Origin: Diphasiastrum complanatum
Lineage: Eukaryota > Streptophyta > Lycopodiopsida > Lycopodiales > Lycopodiaceae
NCBI GenBank assembly: GCA_029204225.1
Contig: CM055107.1
Location: 5,676,873 to 5,740,872, forward strand
Direction: 5' to 3'
DNA: 64,000 nt
Shown here: positions 36,721 through 50,983 of the stretch, in pieces
Layout of the letters: every line of letters begins with the position of its first letter
How positions within the stretch are numbered: position 1 is the first letter of the stretch
The notes under the pieces: generated by a model
Told to the model about the DNA's origin: nothing
The model's input: only the letters and a program-made list of their open reading frames with translations
The model's database searches: none
Program-made: the position numbers and the translations under genes

Positions 36721-37322
36721 GAGATCTTCTATGGAGCAGCTGGTCTTCATTTGGGATAGCTACCTTCGGAACTGAAACTCACTAAGCATGGGTGATATCC
36801 AGTATTGGTTGGGTTTTTCCTCAAAGGGGAAAAAGACTAGGATCCTCTTCAGAGATTGGCAACAAGTTGGATCAAGCCATAATCCTAGCTGATGGGAAGC
36901 AAAGTGTTGGAAAGGCTTTTTGTCTGAGAACTCTACTCTAAGTCCGATCAACTGTTTTTATAAGTGGAGGGGGACTATCACACACACTTCTCTCTTGGGA
37001 AAAATTTTGAATGAAAGTTGATCAAAACAGGAGCAAATTCAAGGTGACCTAGCCATACTCACACGAGGAGACTGGCGAACTTTGGACCTAATAAGTTGAC
37101 AAGTTTTTGTTGTGGAAGGGAAAGCTTGTTATAGGCTTTCTCTGTACCAGCAATGATGAGGAGACATAATGAGTACGTTGACTTGTGTTACGTGTAAGGC
37201 AGCTGATCAATGAAGGAATTGTAAAAGTTGAGTCTTGCACGAGAGACTTGGTACTTCGAACGGACGCTAAGGGACAGTTCGTGTTGAGATCGGACTAGTG
37301 CAAACTCTGGGTGCATGTGTCT

Positions 37323-39175
<1,853 letters not shown>

Positions 39176-39597
39176 TGTAGCGCAGACATCCCAAAGGGAG
39201 CCGGGAACCACGACTTAGCTTCCCAGCCTTCAACTCTTGCCGTCCAAACCCACTTGACATACAAGCAGCCACCTCGCCAACAACGATCAGACTTAACAAA
39301 CTGGAAGTTCAGAAACCAACATTGAGATCCAACCTGGCACCATGCCAGATCGGAGGTCCCGATGTGGGTGACTTCCCTCCAAGCAAGCCGCCTGACATAC
39401 ATCAAACTTAACCAACTCGAAGCTTCGTTACAAACGAGTAACATCCATTCCAAACAAGTGGTCTGACTTACATTAGACTTAACCAACTGGAAGCTTCGTC
39501 ACGAGGGCTGGAAGCCAACCTGGCGCCACGCCAGACTGGACAGCCATAAACAGGTAACTTCCACCCAAGCAAGCCATCCAACTCAGCCGACAGGTTA
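39176..39597 (-). mobile_element. LTR copy C of LARD-like family, truncated
   Basis: Begins TGTAGCGCAGAC and matches the first 420 bp of copy A in the same orientation, stopping at GACAGGTTA, 18 bp before the start of the Copia LTR at 39616. The junction suggests that a later event removed the rest. Confidence 0.8.
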
Positions 39598-39615
39598 TCA
39601 TCTCCATAAACTAAC

Positions 39616-40519
39616 TGTTGGAAGAAGAAATAAAGAATTGATAAATCGAAGTCTATAAACGAACTATCGAGCGCAGTGGAATGAGCCTTCTTTCCAAATG
39701 CATGACTACGCCTATCAATAATTGAACAAAGCTATAATGACAGAAGTCACGTTCAATCTTTTAGTAACTATCTTTGAAATCATTAATACCAAAGTGATTT
39801 CATAGCCAAACATTTCAGAGTGCGAAGTGATGTATAAAATATTGAAGCGTTGAAGTATTCAACAGATCAGACGAAACAGTAAGAGATTTATCAGTTACAA
39901 ATAACTACAGAGAAGCATACATTCTGATATGATACTAAATGCAATAAGAAGATAGATTGATTTAATAAGTAGCATGTACAAATCAGATGATGAGAGCACA
40001 ACTTTAATAGCGGATGAAAATCGTGTACTCTAAACTATCTCTGAGTAACTGAAAACTCTGTCTGATGCACTTTTGCTAGTAAACAATAAGAGCTAATAGC
40101 AATACTCGAATATAGATTTCAAAACTTTCTAGAGGCTCTAGAACTCTTTAACGATCAACTAATTATACTAATGTAGTTCAAGCTTATCCGGTAGGACAGT
40201 TAGTCAGGTTGTAGATCACAATTGGCAGATAGCCGTAATGCACTGTCATTCATCTACTTAAGACTTCCTAAAATTTACTTGCAAAGAAGTTAGGGCAAGT
40301 CTTTAGCTTCATATCGGGCAGAACAATAAGTATCATCCTTTGACATGTTCAACTCCTTCGACTTTCGTCTGAGTCATCCGATATGTCGGAGGTTGTCGAA
40401 TAAGTTGGAGGTTGTCCGATATGTCGGAGCCACCTGTTGAGCGATTCTCGAGTATTTATGCAGACTGTGTAAGGACTATGAAACAAACTCGTTACTACTA
40501 ACTCATTTGAGATCTAGCA
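39616..40519 (-). mobile_element. 3' LTR of Copia remnant 5
   Basis: A 904-bp LTR with TGTTGG...CTAGCA ends on the + strand, bordered internally by CTCTCCCTTAG (a polypurine tract on the minus strand). Homologous to the LTR at 24188-24665. Confidence 0.7.
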
Positions 40520-40854
40520 CTCTCCCTTAGTAACTAGTTTGTTCTCCCTGATATTCAATAATTCTCTAAACTTTTCAAACTTACCTCATGCAAGAGGCTT
40601 CGTAAATATATCTGCTAATTGTTCTTCTGTAGAACAATAGACTATGTCGATTTCCTTACTTTACACTTTCTCTCGCACAAAGTGGTACTGTATTTCAATG
40701 TGCTTTGTGCGTGCATGAAAAAGCCATACGAATACAACTAGTATTGTCCCAATACAACACAGTAGAATAGTCCTGCATAATAGATAATTCACTAAGCATG
40801 CGACATATCCAGATAGCTTCCAACAAAAATGGCTTTTGACAATCAATACAACCA

Positions 40855-41660
40855 TCAAACTACAAGGCTGGAACCAGGGCGGAGACCTTCTGCATTTTGA
40901 GGCGCCCGAGGGCTGCAGCCCGAGGGCACCTCCAAGCGTGGAAGGCCCCCGCCTGTGGGCCTTCCTCGTCGTAAATACCTATAGTTTTTTTTTAGTTTTT
41001 TTCCCTATTTTTAGAAAACATGATTTTTAAAAAAATAGTTAGTTCTGATATGTGCGACTTTCTAAAAATAGAAAGTAAACCTTATATTTTTGTAAGGTTC
41101 TTCATTCATTTTCAAAGATAGTAATAGCACAAATTTTAAGGATTTGGATAAGGCATTTTAGATATTGTGTGAGAAATTTTGTTGTGTAATTAATTTTTGA
41201 TAATAGTTTGTTGTAAGTTTGTAATAGACATTTTAATGTTGTAAGATTTCAGATTTTGATTAAAAAAATTTGCATATCATAATATCAAAAATCCTAAAAG
41301 TTTAAGATTATATTAAGGCATTTGCGACATTAAATGAGAATAATAAGTTGAAAATATAAGTTAGAAAAGGTGGGACATTATTTTGTGCAATGAATTTATA
41401 TTTTGATTTCCAAATATGTCCACGATCTTGACTAGCTTGTATTGTATTATTATAAAGTGGATGTTAGTTTATTGTAAGTTTTGAATATAGATTTAAAAGC
41501 TATTCGATAAGACTCATTGATGTTTATAATTTTGTTGTATGCAGAACATATATCATGATTGATTATATTTGATGCGATTGTATATATTTTGTTAAACATG
41601 GTCGTAGTCGATTTTGTTTGAATTTAGTTTATGAAATGGATCTATGTTTTGGTTTTGATT
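40855..41660. mobile_element. Unclassified insertion splitting Copia RNase H
   Basis: The Copia RNase H frame ends at about 41660 and resumes at about 40850. The 0.8 kb between starts with a GC-rich head (40865-40965) containing a GGGCTGCAGCCC palindrome, then becomes strongly AT-rich with no reading frame. Ends and target duplication could not be fixed. Confidence 0.35.
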
Positions 41661-42428
41661 TATGGAAATAAATCCGAAAGTGGATTTACGAATGTCTACA
41701 TCTCCTGCCCAACTTGCATCTGAATAAGCACTGAGAATATTGAGTTTGTTGTTGTTGACTGCTCCATAACAAATGCAAAAGTCCATAGTAGCTCGAAGAT
41801 ATCTCAAAACTCTGATAAGAACCTTCCAATGTGTAAAACCAAGATTGGTCATATACTGACTTAAGGAACTACCTGCAAAAGCTATGTCTGGTTTGGTACA
41901 TATCATCACATACATAAGAGATCCTATTATCAAATGATAAGGATACCCACGCATCCGCTCCTTCGAATTCTCTTCGATTGTTTGGGGACACTGGTCCTTT
42001 GATATCTTAAGTCTTGGCTCCATTAGTGAGAGAGCTGATTTGCAATTCGTCAGATTATATCTGATTAAGTTTGTTGAGTAATTTAAATCAACTTCTATTT
42101 CTGTCTCTTTGGATTTGAATACCTAGACAGTAATGAGCTTCGTCCAGATCGGGGTCAGTGATCTTGTCTTCCTTCAATATAACTGCTTTTGGCGGTTTTA
42201 TTGTTGGTTATAACTACAACATTATCTTTTTTAGATTCGCTGCTGATAAGTTGTTTGTCGAGAGTAGACGATCTAGGACCTTTAATAGGAATAATTGACT
42301 TTTAACTGGAAAGTTCGATAATTCGGGAGAGTCTGATAGTTCGGTTATATGAGCTTTGCCCTTACCTTTGAGGTTGTTGAACCGATCTTCGATGAGACGA
42401 CATCCCGACTAGTGAATATCTTTGACTC

Positions 42429-42839
42429 TATTAGAAATAATAAATGATAATGTTAGTTTCCCACAAGTTACTTTGACCCAAAAGGTCAAGACTTGTATAA
42501 CCATGGGTTAGTTTATTATTTAGACCATGTTAAGATAGTTTTAGTTAAGTTGGATCCAATTTTGGTCTAGTGGTAACTTGTGGGTCCAAATAAAGTCTAA
42601 TCATGTTAAGGGACCCTATCTTGACTTTTGGGAGTGCCCTATAGTTAGTAGTGGGCTTGGAAGGTTCTAGAACTTAGAGTTTGGAAGGCCTATTTATATG
42701 TACTCATTATTCATTTGTAATTCATTCCCTTTCAAGCATTGCTACTACTTTCTCTCTCCTTGAGGGTGCTTAACCCTCTTCTTCTTCTTCTTCTTCTTGT
42801 ATATGGAGATTGAATGTTAGAAGAATCTTATTTCCTACA
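42429..42839. mobile_element. 411-bp solo LTR with 5-bp target duplication
   Basis: Starts TATTAGAAATAA (TG changed to TA) and ends TTATTTCCTACA, near-inverted termini of LTR type, with GACTC directly on both sides (42424-42428 and 42840-42844). A TATA-like TATTTATATG is at about 42689. Removing it rejoins the Copia hinge reading. No relation to the other LTRs here was seen. Confidence 0.8.
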
Positions 42840-44197
42840 GACTCGACATGATCATACAACTTATAATCTTTTTCAAAAGTAGTGTAGCTGATGGAAATAG
42901 ACTTGATACTCTAGAAGTCGAGCTTCTTCCTGAGATCACTAGGAATTTACGCATATGCGATACATCCAAAAACTCGTAAGTTCGATAAAGAAGGTTTGGA
43001 ACCTATCCAAATTTCATATGTTGTTTTTTCTGAGATACCTTTAGTAGGACAACTATTCTAAATATAAGTTGCAGTGGAAACAACTTCAGCTCAAAAGGAC
43101 TTCGGAAGTGTCACATGTGCTAGCATGCACTTTGCCGATTCGACTAAGGTTCTGTTCTTTCTCTCAACAAGACCATTCGATTGAGGCAAATAGGAGGTAA
43201 TGTATTATTGCTCAATGTCATTGCTAAGGCAATACTCCTTGAATTCGGTAGAGATGTATTCTCCCCCGTTGTTGGACCTCAATGCTTTAATTCTTTTACC
43301 AGTTTGATTTTCTGCATGCTCTTTGAATTGTCGAAATATTTTGAAAGCCTCTGATTTTTGCTTAAGGAAATAAACAGATGTTCTTCTCGAATATTCGTCA
43401 ATGAAGGTAATAAAATAGCATCAAGCAATGACGGAGTTTGCATTGGACCACATATATTTTAATGGACAACGTCTAACAAATATTTTGTTGCATGCCTGTG
43501 GCTCGATCTAAAGGGAATCCCAGTCTGCTTTCCAAGGATGCAGCTATGACAGACAGTCGACTTTATCGGCTAGATAGTCGAGATCAAGTGCTAGAGATTG
43601 TTTAGACATGTATGAAACAAATGTATGATTCAAGTGTCCCAATCTGTGATGCCATAGTAATGATTTATTGACAAGAACAGAGGTTTTCAAGGCTTGACTA
43701 GTATATGAATAACAATGTGCCAGTTTATATAAGTATCCATGCCTCTTGCCGAGTGCAAGTACCTTACTTGTCCTATCGATAATTCGGCATTGATCAGAAT
43801 CGAACTCTACCTTATGACCTAAATCATTGATTCTACTTACTGATAACAGATTTGTAGAGAGTTTAGGTACATACAAAATGTTTGATAGTAGTTTGAATTG
43901 ATCATGCTAAAATTCCAATCTCACTAAACCTTCACCCTCAATAGTATGATTACTATCATCACCAAGATGAACGTATCTCTTTGTACTGTAAGGCGTATAG
44001 GAGTGAAAATGCTCACGATGACTGGTCATATGTTTCTCATGATTAGTGCGCTTGCAATATTTACAGAACATCTTCTTCTTCGATTGTGGATTTGTTAATT
44101 GTTCTTGGCTTTGTGTCGGTTTCTTTTGGCAATTAATAAACCCAAAATCAGTAGTGTCTATAGTTACAAATCTGGTTGTGATTTGATTCATTAGCAT

Positions 44198-46513
44198 AAG
44201 CTCTAAATGTGATAATGTAATTAGTGTACAATTTATTTGGTTTATTGTATATGGTTGTGATCAGGATGTGACCCGTGAGGATATATAGATCGGCGGGCAC
44301 TGAAACGTAGCCAGCTACTTGGGTTAGCCGAGTAGCCACACGTAGGGAAATTAGTCTGTTTTTCATATTGTGGATTTCCTATATGTATAGTTTTCTTTGT
44401 AATACATTTAACTTTTGTTGTGCCATCTTTGAGAGCTTATGAGGAGTGGCTATGGCGATTGATTGATGTGATATGCATACTGCACTAGGGAAGTTTAGCT
44501 TCTATCACTATTGATGAATCATTTATTGAGTTGTAAACAATCATAAATCAATGGTTTGGTCCTAAGTAATGGATATATAAAGGTAGAAGTAGAAGGCAAG
44601 GGAGGCACATTCTGATAGGTTTTTCTAAACCATGCATAATGATCTTGAGATTTCCAATAGATCATTTTGCCTATTGCACTCATGATCGACATTGTCTCCA
44701 AAAAAGGTGGCTTTATTTTAGTGCATTCTAACATTATATCAAATCAATCCTATCAATGTTAACTTTGTGTATGTTTCTATGTTAGAGAATAAATTGTTTT
44801 TATAATGTTAACTTCGTTTATGCTTCTATGTTAGAGAATAAATTGTTTTTATAATGATATTAAATCATGAAATTGTCTTGAGCATTCAATATTGGACAAT
44901 TTTGATTGAAGATAATGTACACTCATTCTACATTCCATAGCATTGTCATTTTGTTGGCATCATTCTCTTATCATGAACCTTAAATTTTGATTCATGACAT
45001 GCCTTTGATTTATATCTCTATCCAATGATAATATCATAGCCCGTCATGTTTTCAACATATCTCAACCTATAAGCCATCAAAGGAAATGCAAGTGACGTCA
45101 AAAGGTATTGTTTGGCATGTTCTTTGACAAGAGGAAGAGACACCTCTAACCAAAGCTAAAACTCCAAAAAGACTTAATGATTAAGTATAGTGAGAGTACT
45201 TGTAATTGTTTGTAAACAGGATACGAGCTTTGTAAAAATCACTACATCAACTTCATGGATTATGAGACTTATTCGAAATATATTTTCAATACCCAATGAA
45301 GATTCGTCATGTATAGAATTCTTAGCACGTTAATAGTAGACGCCACAATATGAAAAGGAATAGCCATCAATAGTCATGGTGTTACATAACATCAATTTAA
45401 AAGACCTAAACGATTACAGTTCTTTGTATTCTTGAACGTGACAATGGAGTTTCCAGTATGGACTAAGGCTGATCATCATGCAAATTCTTGGCTTTTGCTC
45501 AAGCCGTAGCCTTGAGAGAGCTGCCGGTAACAACCTTGTTAGTTTGAGATTGTCCCATTTCCTACGGAGGACTCCAAAATTGTGTTAAAGGAGCCTGTTG
45601 GGTCGGCAAGAGGCTCTCATGAGACAGCTTATCAAAGGGCTCGGTACGCTTGCGCCCTTATATGTGCTAACCTCTCTCAGAACTGTTGGCTCATTAGATA
45701 GGCTTGCATCTATCAGAGGACGCTAAGCTAAAATGAGATCTTTCATGCTCTGTGTGGTAAAAAACTTGTTCTTTACAAAGCCCTACGTAAGCAAGAAATG
45801 TCTTTCATTCGCTGCGTCCATACTCCAGAGGAAACTGTTTCTGCCGATGCAGTCTGACCATGGGTGCAGAAGACCCGTCTAATCTGAAAGCGCTGCTAGT
45901 TGGGAGGGTCTTGCGCAAATCTGAGGGTGTCAGATTTGTAGTGAGCATGCTATGATGAGTATGAGTATGTCCAAGAGGCCCTGCTAGTCTGTCCGCCTTA
46001 TGTATAGGGCAGCCTTGTAGTTTGATGGTCGAGGTTGCCTGTCGTGCTTTTTTTTAGTGACGGTTTGATAAACCATTTGACCTTCAAATCTGAAATGACA
46101 TTTGATAGTTTAGAGATGAGTACGAATTTTAAAGATGAGCCTCCAAGTTCCAAGGGCTGAAAGTTGAATCATGAATGTCAAACTTTGTGCTAAAATTTTT
46201 CTAAAGTTTCAGGTGATGTATATAATATATTTATTGTGAATCTATACAAGTAAAAGAACAAAGGCACATGTCAAAACGAGGTTTTTGAATTTTATGTGCC
46301 CGTATGCTATGACGGCCAAATTTTTGAGATCCTATATTTTACTGCCAAAATGTAGGAGGTAGGACGCGAACGGAGAAGAGAGAAAGAAATGGTTACGGAA
46401 CAACTCTCCCGTTATTATGAGCTGCTAGAAGCAAGAACAATCTAAAAGAATGTAAATGCAAATATATAATCACAGCTCAAGCGTTCTTACCAACAAGATC
46501 TTATAAAATAAAT
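44198..46513. other. Intergenic, nothing recognisable
   Basis: No supported frame. A stretch with higher GC at 45520-46030 stands out from its AT-rich surroundings, but I could not assign it. Confidence 0.45.
44755..44853. repeat. 49-bp tandem duplication
   Basis: Two copies starting AATGTTAACTT and containing CTATGTTAGAGAATAAATTG, differing at a few positions. Confidence 0.85.
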
Positions 46514-47973
46514 TCAACCATGATATGCCTCAAAACTCATCAATCTTCCAACACAATAGCTTAGATCTAGTCTAGTAATGGTTAGATAGATGAGTGAACC
46601 AAGTAGCTTCCTATAAAGAGTAATGTCCTTGAAGGATCTTTCATTACCTCTTATAGTTAGCTCTACATGAGATTCCATTGGCGTATCACAAGCTTTTGCA
46701 TCTACCATATGAAATCTTTCTAGAATAGAATTAGCATACTTCTCGTGACAAATGAAAGTAGATTGAGAAGATCTAATCACTTCTAATCCTAAAATGTAAT
46801 GCAAGTGACCAAGATCATGCACCTCAAATTCCTTCTTAAGAGCACTCTTGATATCCTCCACATCTTGATTGTCTCCACCACTCAAGATGATATCATCCAC
46901 ACAGATTAGCAAGATGGTAACATCATTTCCAGCAAACCTACAATAAAGTAAATGATCACACTCACTCATAACAAAGCCTTGAGAGAGTAAAAAAGTGTTA
47001 AGCTTAGCATACCAAGTCATGTGCTTGCTTAAGGCCATACAAACTCCTTTGTAGTAAATACACATGCTTTGGCTTTGTAGGTGAAATGTAGCTCTCGGGT
47101 TGCTCCATGTACACTTCCTCCTCAAGATCACCATTCAAAAATGCATTTGTAATGTCCAATCACCTTGAAGATCACCTTGAATTAGCATACTTCTCTTGAC
47201 AAATGAAAGTAGATTGAGAAGCTATTCCTAAAATGTAATACAAGTGACCAAGATCATGCACCTCAAATTCCTTTTTACGAGCACTCTTGGTATCCCCCAC
47301 ATCTTGATTGTCTCCACCACTCAAGATGATATCATCCACATAGATTAGCAAGATGGTAACATCATGGAATCTAGCAAACCTATAATAAAGTGAATGATCA
47401 TACTCACTCATAACAAAGCCTTGAGAGAGTAAAAAAGTGTTAAGCTTAGCATACCAACTCATGTGCTTGCTTAAGGCCATACAAACTCTTTTGTAGTAAA
47501 TACACATGCTTTGGCTTTGTAGGTGAAATGTAGCTCTTGGGTTGCTCCATGTACACTTCCTCCTCAAGATCACCATTCAAAAATGCATTTGTAATGTCCA
47601 ATCACCTTGAAGATCACCTTGAATTAGCATACTTCTCTTGACAAATGAAAGTAGATTGAGAAGCTATTCCTAAAATGTAATACAAGTGACCAAGATCATG
47701 CACCTCAAATCCCTTCTTACGAGCACTCTTGGTATCCCCCACATCTTGATTTTTTCCACCACTCAAGATGATATCATCCACATAGATTAGCAAGATGGTA
47801 ACATCATGGAATCTAGCAAACCTATAATAAAGTGAATGATCATACTCACTCATAACAAAGCCTTGAGAGAGTAAAAAAGTGTTAAGCTTATTAGCATACC
47901 AACTCTTGTGCTTGCTTAATGCCATACAAAATCTTTTGTAGTAAACACACATGCTTTGGCTTTGTAGGTGAAA
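46514..47973 (-). mobile_element. Copia RT segment repeated three times in tandem
   Basis: The minus strand carries three direct copies of a Copia reverse-transcriptase segment (unit starts at 46731, 47182 and 47624 on the + strand; periods 451 and 442 bp). Each encodes the block from YYK(G/R)VCMALSKH through FLLSQGFVMSE and the catalytic (C/Y)VDDIILSGG to FEVHDLGHL. The leftmost copy (46514-47134) continues into the RNase H approach (LERFHMVDAKACDTPMES, LLGSLIYLT). The other two stop at KYANSR. Copies 2 and 3 share changes that copy 1 lacks (ARFHD for AGND, and loss of five residues in GLEVIRSSQS), so one of them was made from the other. No LTR or other Copia domain is nearby. Confidence 0.85.
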
Positions 47974-48370
47974 ATGAATTCTTAAGCAAAATGGAAGAAG
48001 GTTATCAGGAGCAACAACGCCAATGTTTGCTATTATTCTCCCTATGGTCTCTACTTTTGATGATGTAGCAGATTCCAATAAGCTTACAGCCGACAGGGCT
48101 TGCTCTTCTTCTCACTCTACTGGTTGTAGTGCAATGATGGTGTACCCCGCCTGTCAGTTGGCACATCAACGACCTGATCTCATGGATGCTCAACTTCAAT
48201 TTGGATCTATCAAAATTTGAGCTCCTACATTCTACAGTCTGTTTCGGTTCTTTCTTTAATGCTTATACCAACTAATTATCCAAACGATGAGAACAAGCCC
48301 TATCATCTTAGATCTCAAGTAAACCAAGATCCTGGACCATCTAGATGGACACCTAATCTTCACGACAACA

Positions 48371-48445
<75 letters not shown>

Positions 48446-48912
48446 TTCGGGATTTATTGTACTCTTCATTATTCAGTGTAATAGTGTGAGTGTGAGTGTT
48501 CTTCTTTCTTCTGATGGTGATTGCTTAAGGTGAATGATTGATAGTGCTTATCAGATCATTGACAGTGAATACTAGCATCACGAAAGATAAAAGGGCAAAA
48601 GAAAGAAGAGGTAGTAGTGTTGGATTATTCTACTATCAAGAGTGATTCATCCGAATAATCGATCTCTAATCTACATCCATTCATTATCCAGTCTGGAATC
48701 ATAGGCCAATTGACTTGGCGCTCGGCTGGCCTCGTTTTCTCCCAAGGATCTCTTCTCTTGATCAGCACATAATATGGATCAGTCCTTTTCCAACTCGATG
48801 CCCTTAATACTTTTGTAATTAATCGTCATTATTCAATAGCATCACAATCCTCCAAGAGGGCTGTGGTCGTAGGCATTCACAAGGCTGCTGAGTTTTGGAT
48901 ACTCTTCAGCCG
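47974..48912. other. Intergenic with (TA)n
   Basis: No gene is supported. A (TA)n tract of about 70 bp lies at 48373-48443. The unit-3 RT homology ends abruptly near 47973. Confidence 0.6.
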
Positions 48913-50386
48913 TCACTTTTTTTCTCCTCGCTCTCCCTTCTTGTAGGTCTTCTGAAATTCATCGGACTCCTTGTGATCATCATATCGTCTTTTCATCCTC
49001 TCAATGGACTTCTCTGATAGCTTCATTCTCGTCGTCCAGTGTGGTGGCACTCTTGGTATCAGAAACCTTTGATGTAGAACCCTTGAGCTTTGATCTCGCA
49101 AAGGTGTCGCTCTTACTCTTTGGAGGAGATGGAGATAGTCCCACAAAAGGCTACACCATCTCATCAAGTGGATCTTGATCGAAAGAATTGAAGTGAGGTG
49201 GTGAAGGAGGTGAGAATGGTTTACGAGAAGTGGGTGGTGGATTAGTTATGAGGTTATATTGAGCTATTGGTGAAATGAATTGTTTTAAAAAATGGTCATC
49301 AGACTTTAGAGAGGATGTGGTGGGTATGGTGTCAGAAGTGAATGCGGAGGTGGTCGAATGAGTAAATGGAAAAAATGATGGTTGCTAAGATGAAAATGGA
49401 TCGGAAAAATAAGAAGATGAGTGAGGCAACTGAGTGTAGGTTGGTGCACCAACCAATGCAATGGTATGAGGCCTCGGTATGCCACTTCAAGGTTTTCCTA
49501 GCTTTCTTGGGCAAGTTGTCATAGGCTGGAAGAGTTGGGAATTCAGAAGGAAGACGATGGTAGGTAGGAAAAGAGAACCGAGAGGTTGTGGGATGAGTTG
49601 GAAGTGGAACAGTTAGTTGTGTCTTTACATTAGTAGCAATGGAGGTGGTAGGAATGGTGGTAGTGGTAAGAGAGACGGTGATGGAGGTGGTATCAACAAT
49701 GATGGTGGTGGTGGTTAGTGGTGAGACTGGTGCAACGGGCCCTGAAACAATCTCCACCTCCTCATCTACAAGGTCGCCTTCATCGAAGTATTCTTTTGTA
49801 GTGCAATAATAAGTTGTCAGGAGATGAATCCGGCCCAATTGTACATATTTTGGCAGCCTTCGTTGGATTATCCTAACATGGAAAATATCTAGAGGGGGTT
49901 CCTCAACAGATGTGCCTTTCTTGTATAGGTGTACCTTGTGAGATAAGCACACACAGCTGCCAGTTCCTAGCACTTGATGGCCTCGAGGAGAATGTCATCT
50001 TTGTTCTTCCATTTGTCAAGAGTGGTGTCAAGGAACCTGGCATAAGGCTACTGCAATATGTTGGTCAACTTGACTGGCTTCTCCTTATGGCCACTAAGGA
50101 AGCCAAAATTGGTGAGGTTGTTGCCAACCAAGTAGATGTAGATCTGAAAATTTTGCAGATTGATACGAGATGTGAGCTGCTTCTCGTCAAAATTATCGTA
50201 TGCTTGGTACATGAGATAGATGCTCTGGTGGCCCTTCCATGGGGGAACTTGAAATTCAAGCAACTTAAAGACTGGGGCAGCTTGGGTATACCACTGATTC
50301 ATAATGTCATCTTCACGTAAAACGAGTTTGAGTGATTTAGGCATGTCTAGGATCTCGTCACTATGGTCTGAATCCGACTTGGCCAT
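48913..50386 (-). pseudogene. Unrecognised decayed gene, minus strand
   Basis: A minus-strand reading can be followed from ATG 50386 (MAKSDSDHSDEILDMPKS) for 112 codons to a TAG at 50048. In the same frame it continues with PYARFLDTTLDKWKNKDD and two more stops. A frame change at about 49975 leads into a 213-codon frame (49973-49332) with a conserved-looking start, a long Thr-rich stretch and a Pro/Ser-rich part. A charged C-terminal piece may lie at 49167-48913. The first part is soluble and globular in composition (KLLEFQVPPWKGHQS, NLQNFQIYIYLVGN). I do not recognise it. It may be a retroelement gag-like protein or a host gene relic. Confidence 0.35.
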
Positions 50387-50937
50387 TTTTTTGAAAGTTT
50401 TGAATTTTTTTGAAAGTTCTCTAGAGTGGTGTCGGATGGAAACTGGTGGCTACAGTGGCAGATGCAAATCTATAGTCAATTATTGTAGTAGAAACTATTT
50501 TGCTAAGAAAGCATGGTATGAAAGATTGGGCAAAAAAGTCATTAACCATGCCAATTGACTTGTGCATCTCGAATAACAATAATCATATGATCAATGCATC
50601 TCATGAATCTTTTTATTTTTTGTACCATGTGAGAATTAAATTGAGATAGCACCATGCAAGGGTAGAAAGGCAAATGAAGATCTCAAAGTAAAAGTATACA
50701 TGTGTGTGTGTGTGTGTGTGTAGTTCAAAAACATCAATAACAAAACATAATATGAAATGTCTGTATAACTAATTATCATGCCACGTGAAAACATATCAAA
50801 GTTATTGAACATCAAGTACATCCAATAGTTAATTTGAAGGAGTGTATATTTTTCTCGATGATTTGATCATAGTCATTGAACAAAGTATTAGTAATGATTT
50901 ATGAAAAAATCCAAAATTTTAAATTTAAAACAAATAG

Positions 50938-50983
<46 letters not shown>

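Larger units (their letters stand above)
36085..37322 (+). mobile_element. LARD-like element, 5' internal region (truncated)
   Basis: After LTR copy B come the PBS and a leader of about 240 bp. An array of four GAGGCAATGTGCTGCC-type units follows, then the common internal sequence, which stops abruptly at about 37322 (GTGCATGTGTCTGA), where the left copy continues with TTCAAAGAGAGC. No protein-coding frame is present. Confidence 0.7.
39616..44197 (-). mobile_element. Ty1/copia remnant 5, interrupted by other insertions
   Basis: Minus strand, right to left. Gag end with zinc knuckle CKYCKRTNHEKH and protease-domain sequence (44197-43907). Pre-integrase domain (43876-43544; LLWHHRLGHLNH). Integrase core, degraded (43540-42845; NNGGEY-like, LPQSNGLVERKNRT-like). 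Solo LTR insertion (42839-42429). IN-RT hinge and the end of RT (42420-42030; HYCLGIQIQRDR). RNase H first part (42023-41640; AYSDASWAGDVDIRKST). A non-Copia segment (about 41660-40855). RNase H end (40850-40661; HARTKHIEIQYHFVREKV). A purine tract and the 3' LTR (40519-39616). The RT catalytic core with YVDD is missing, and the 5' LTR and most of gag are absent. Confidence 0.8.

Noticed and set aside
45520..46030. Stretch with higher GC and possible organelle or gene origin
   Set aside because: No frame, tRNA fold or motif could be identified, so no call is made.
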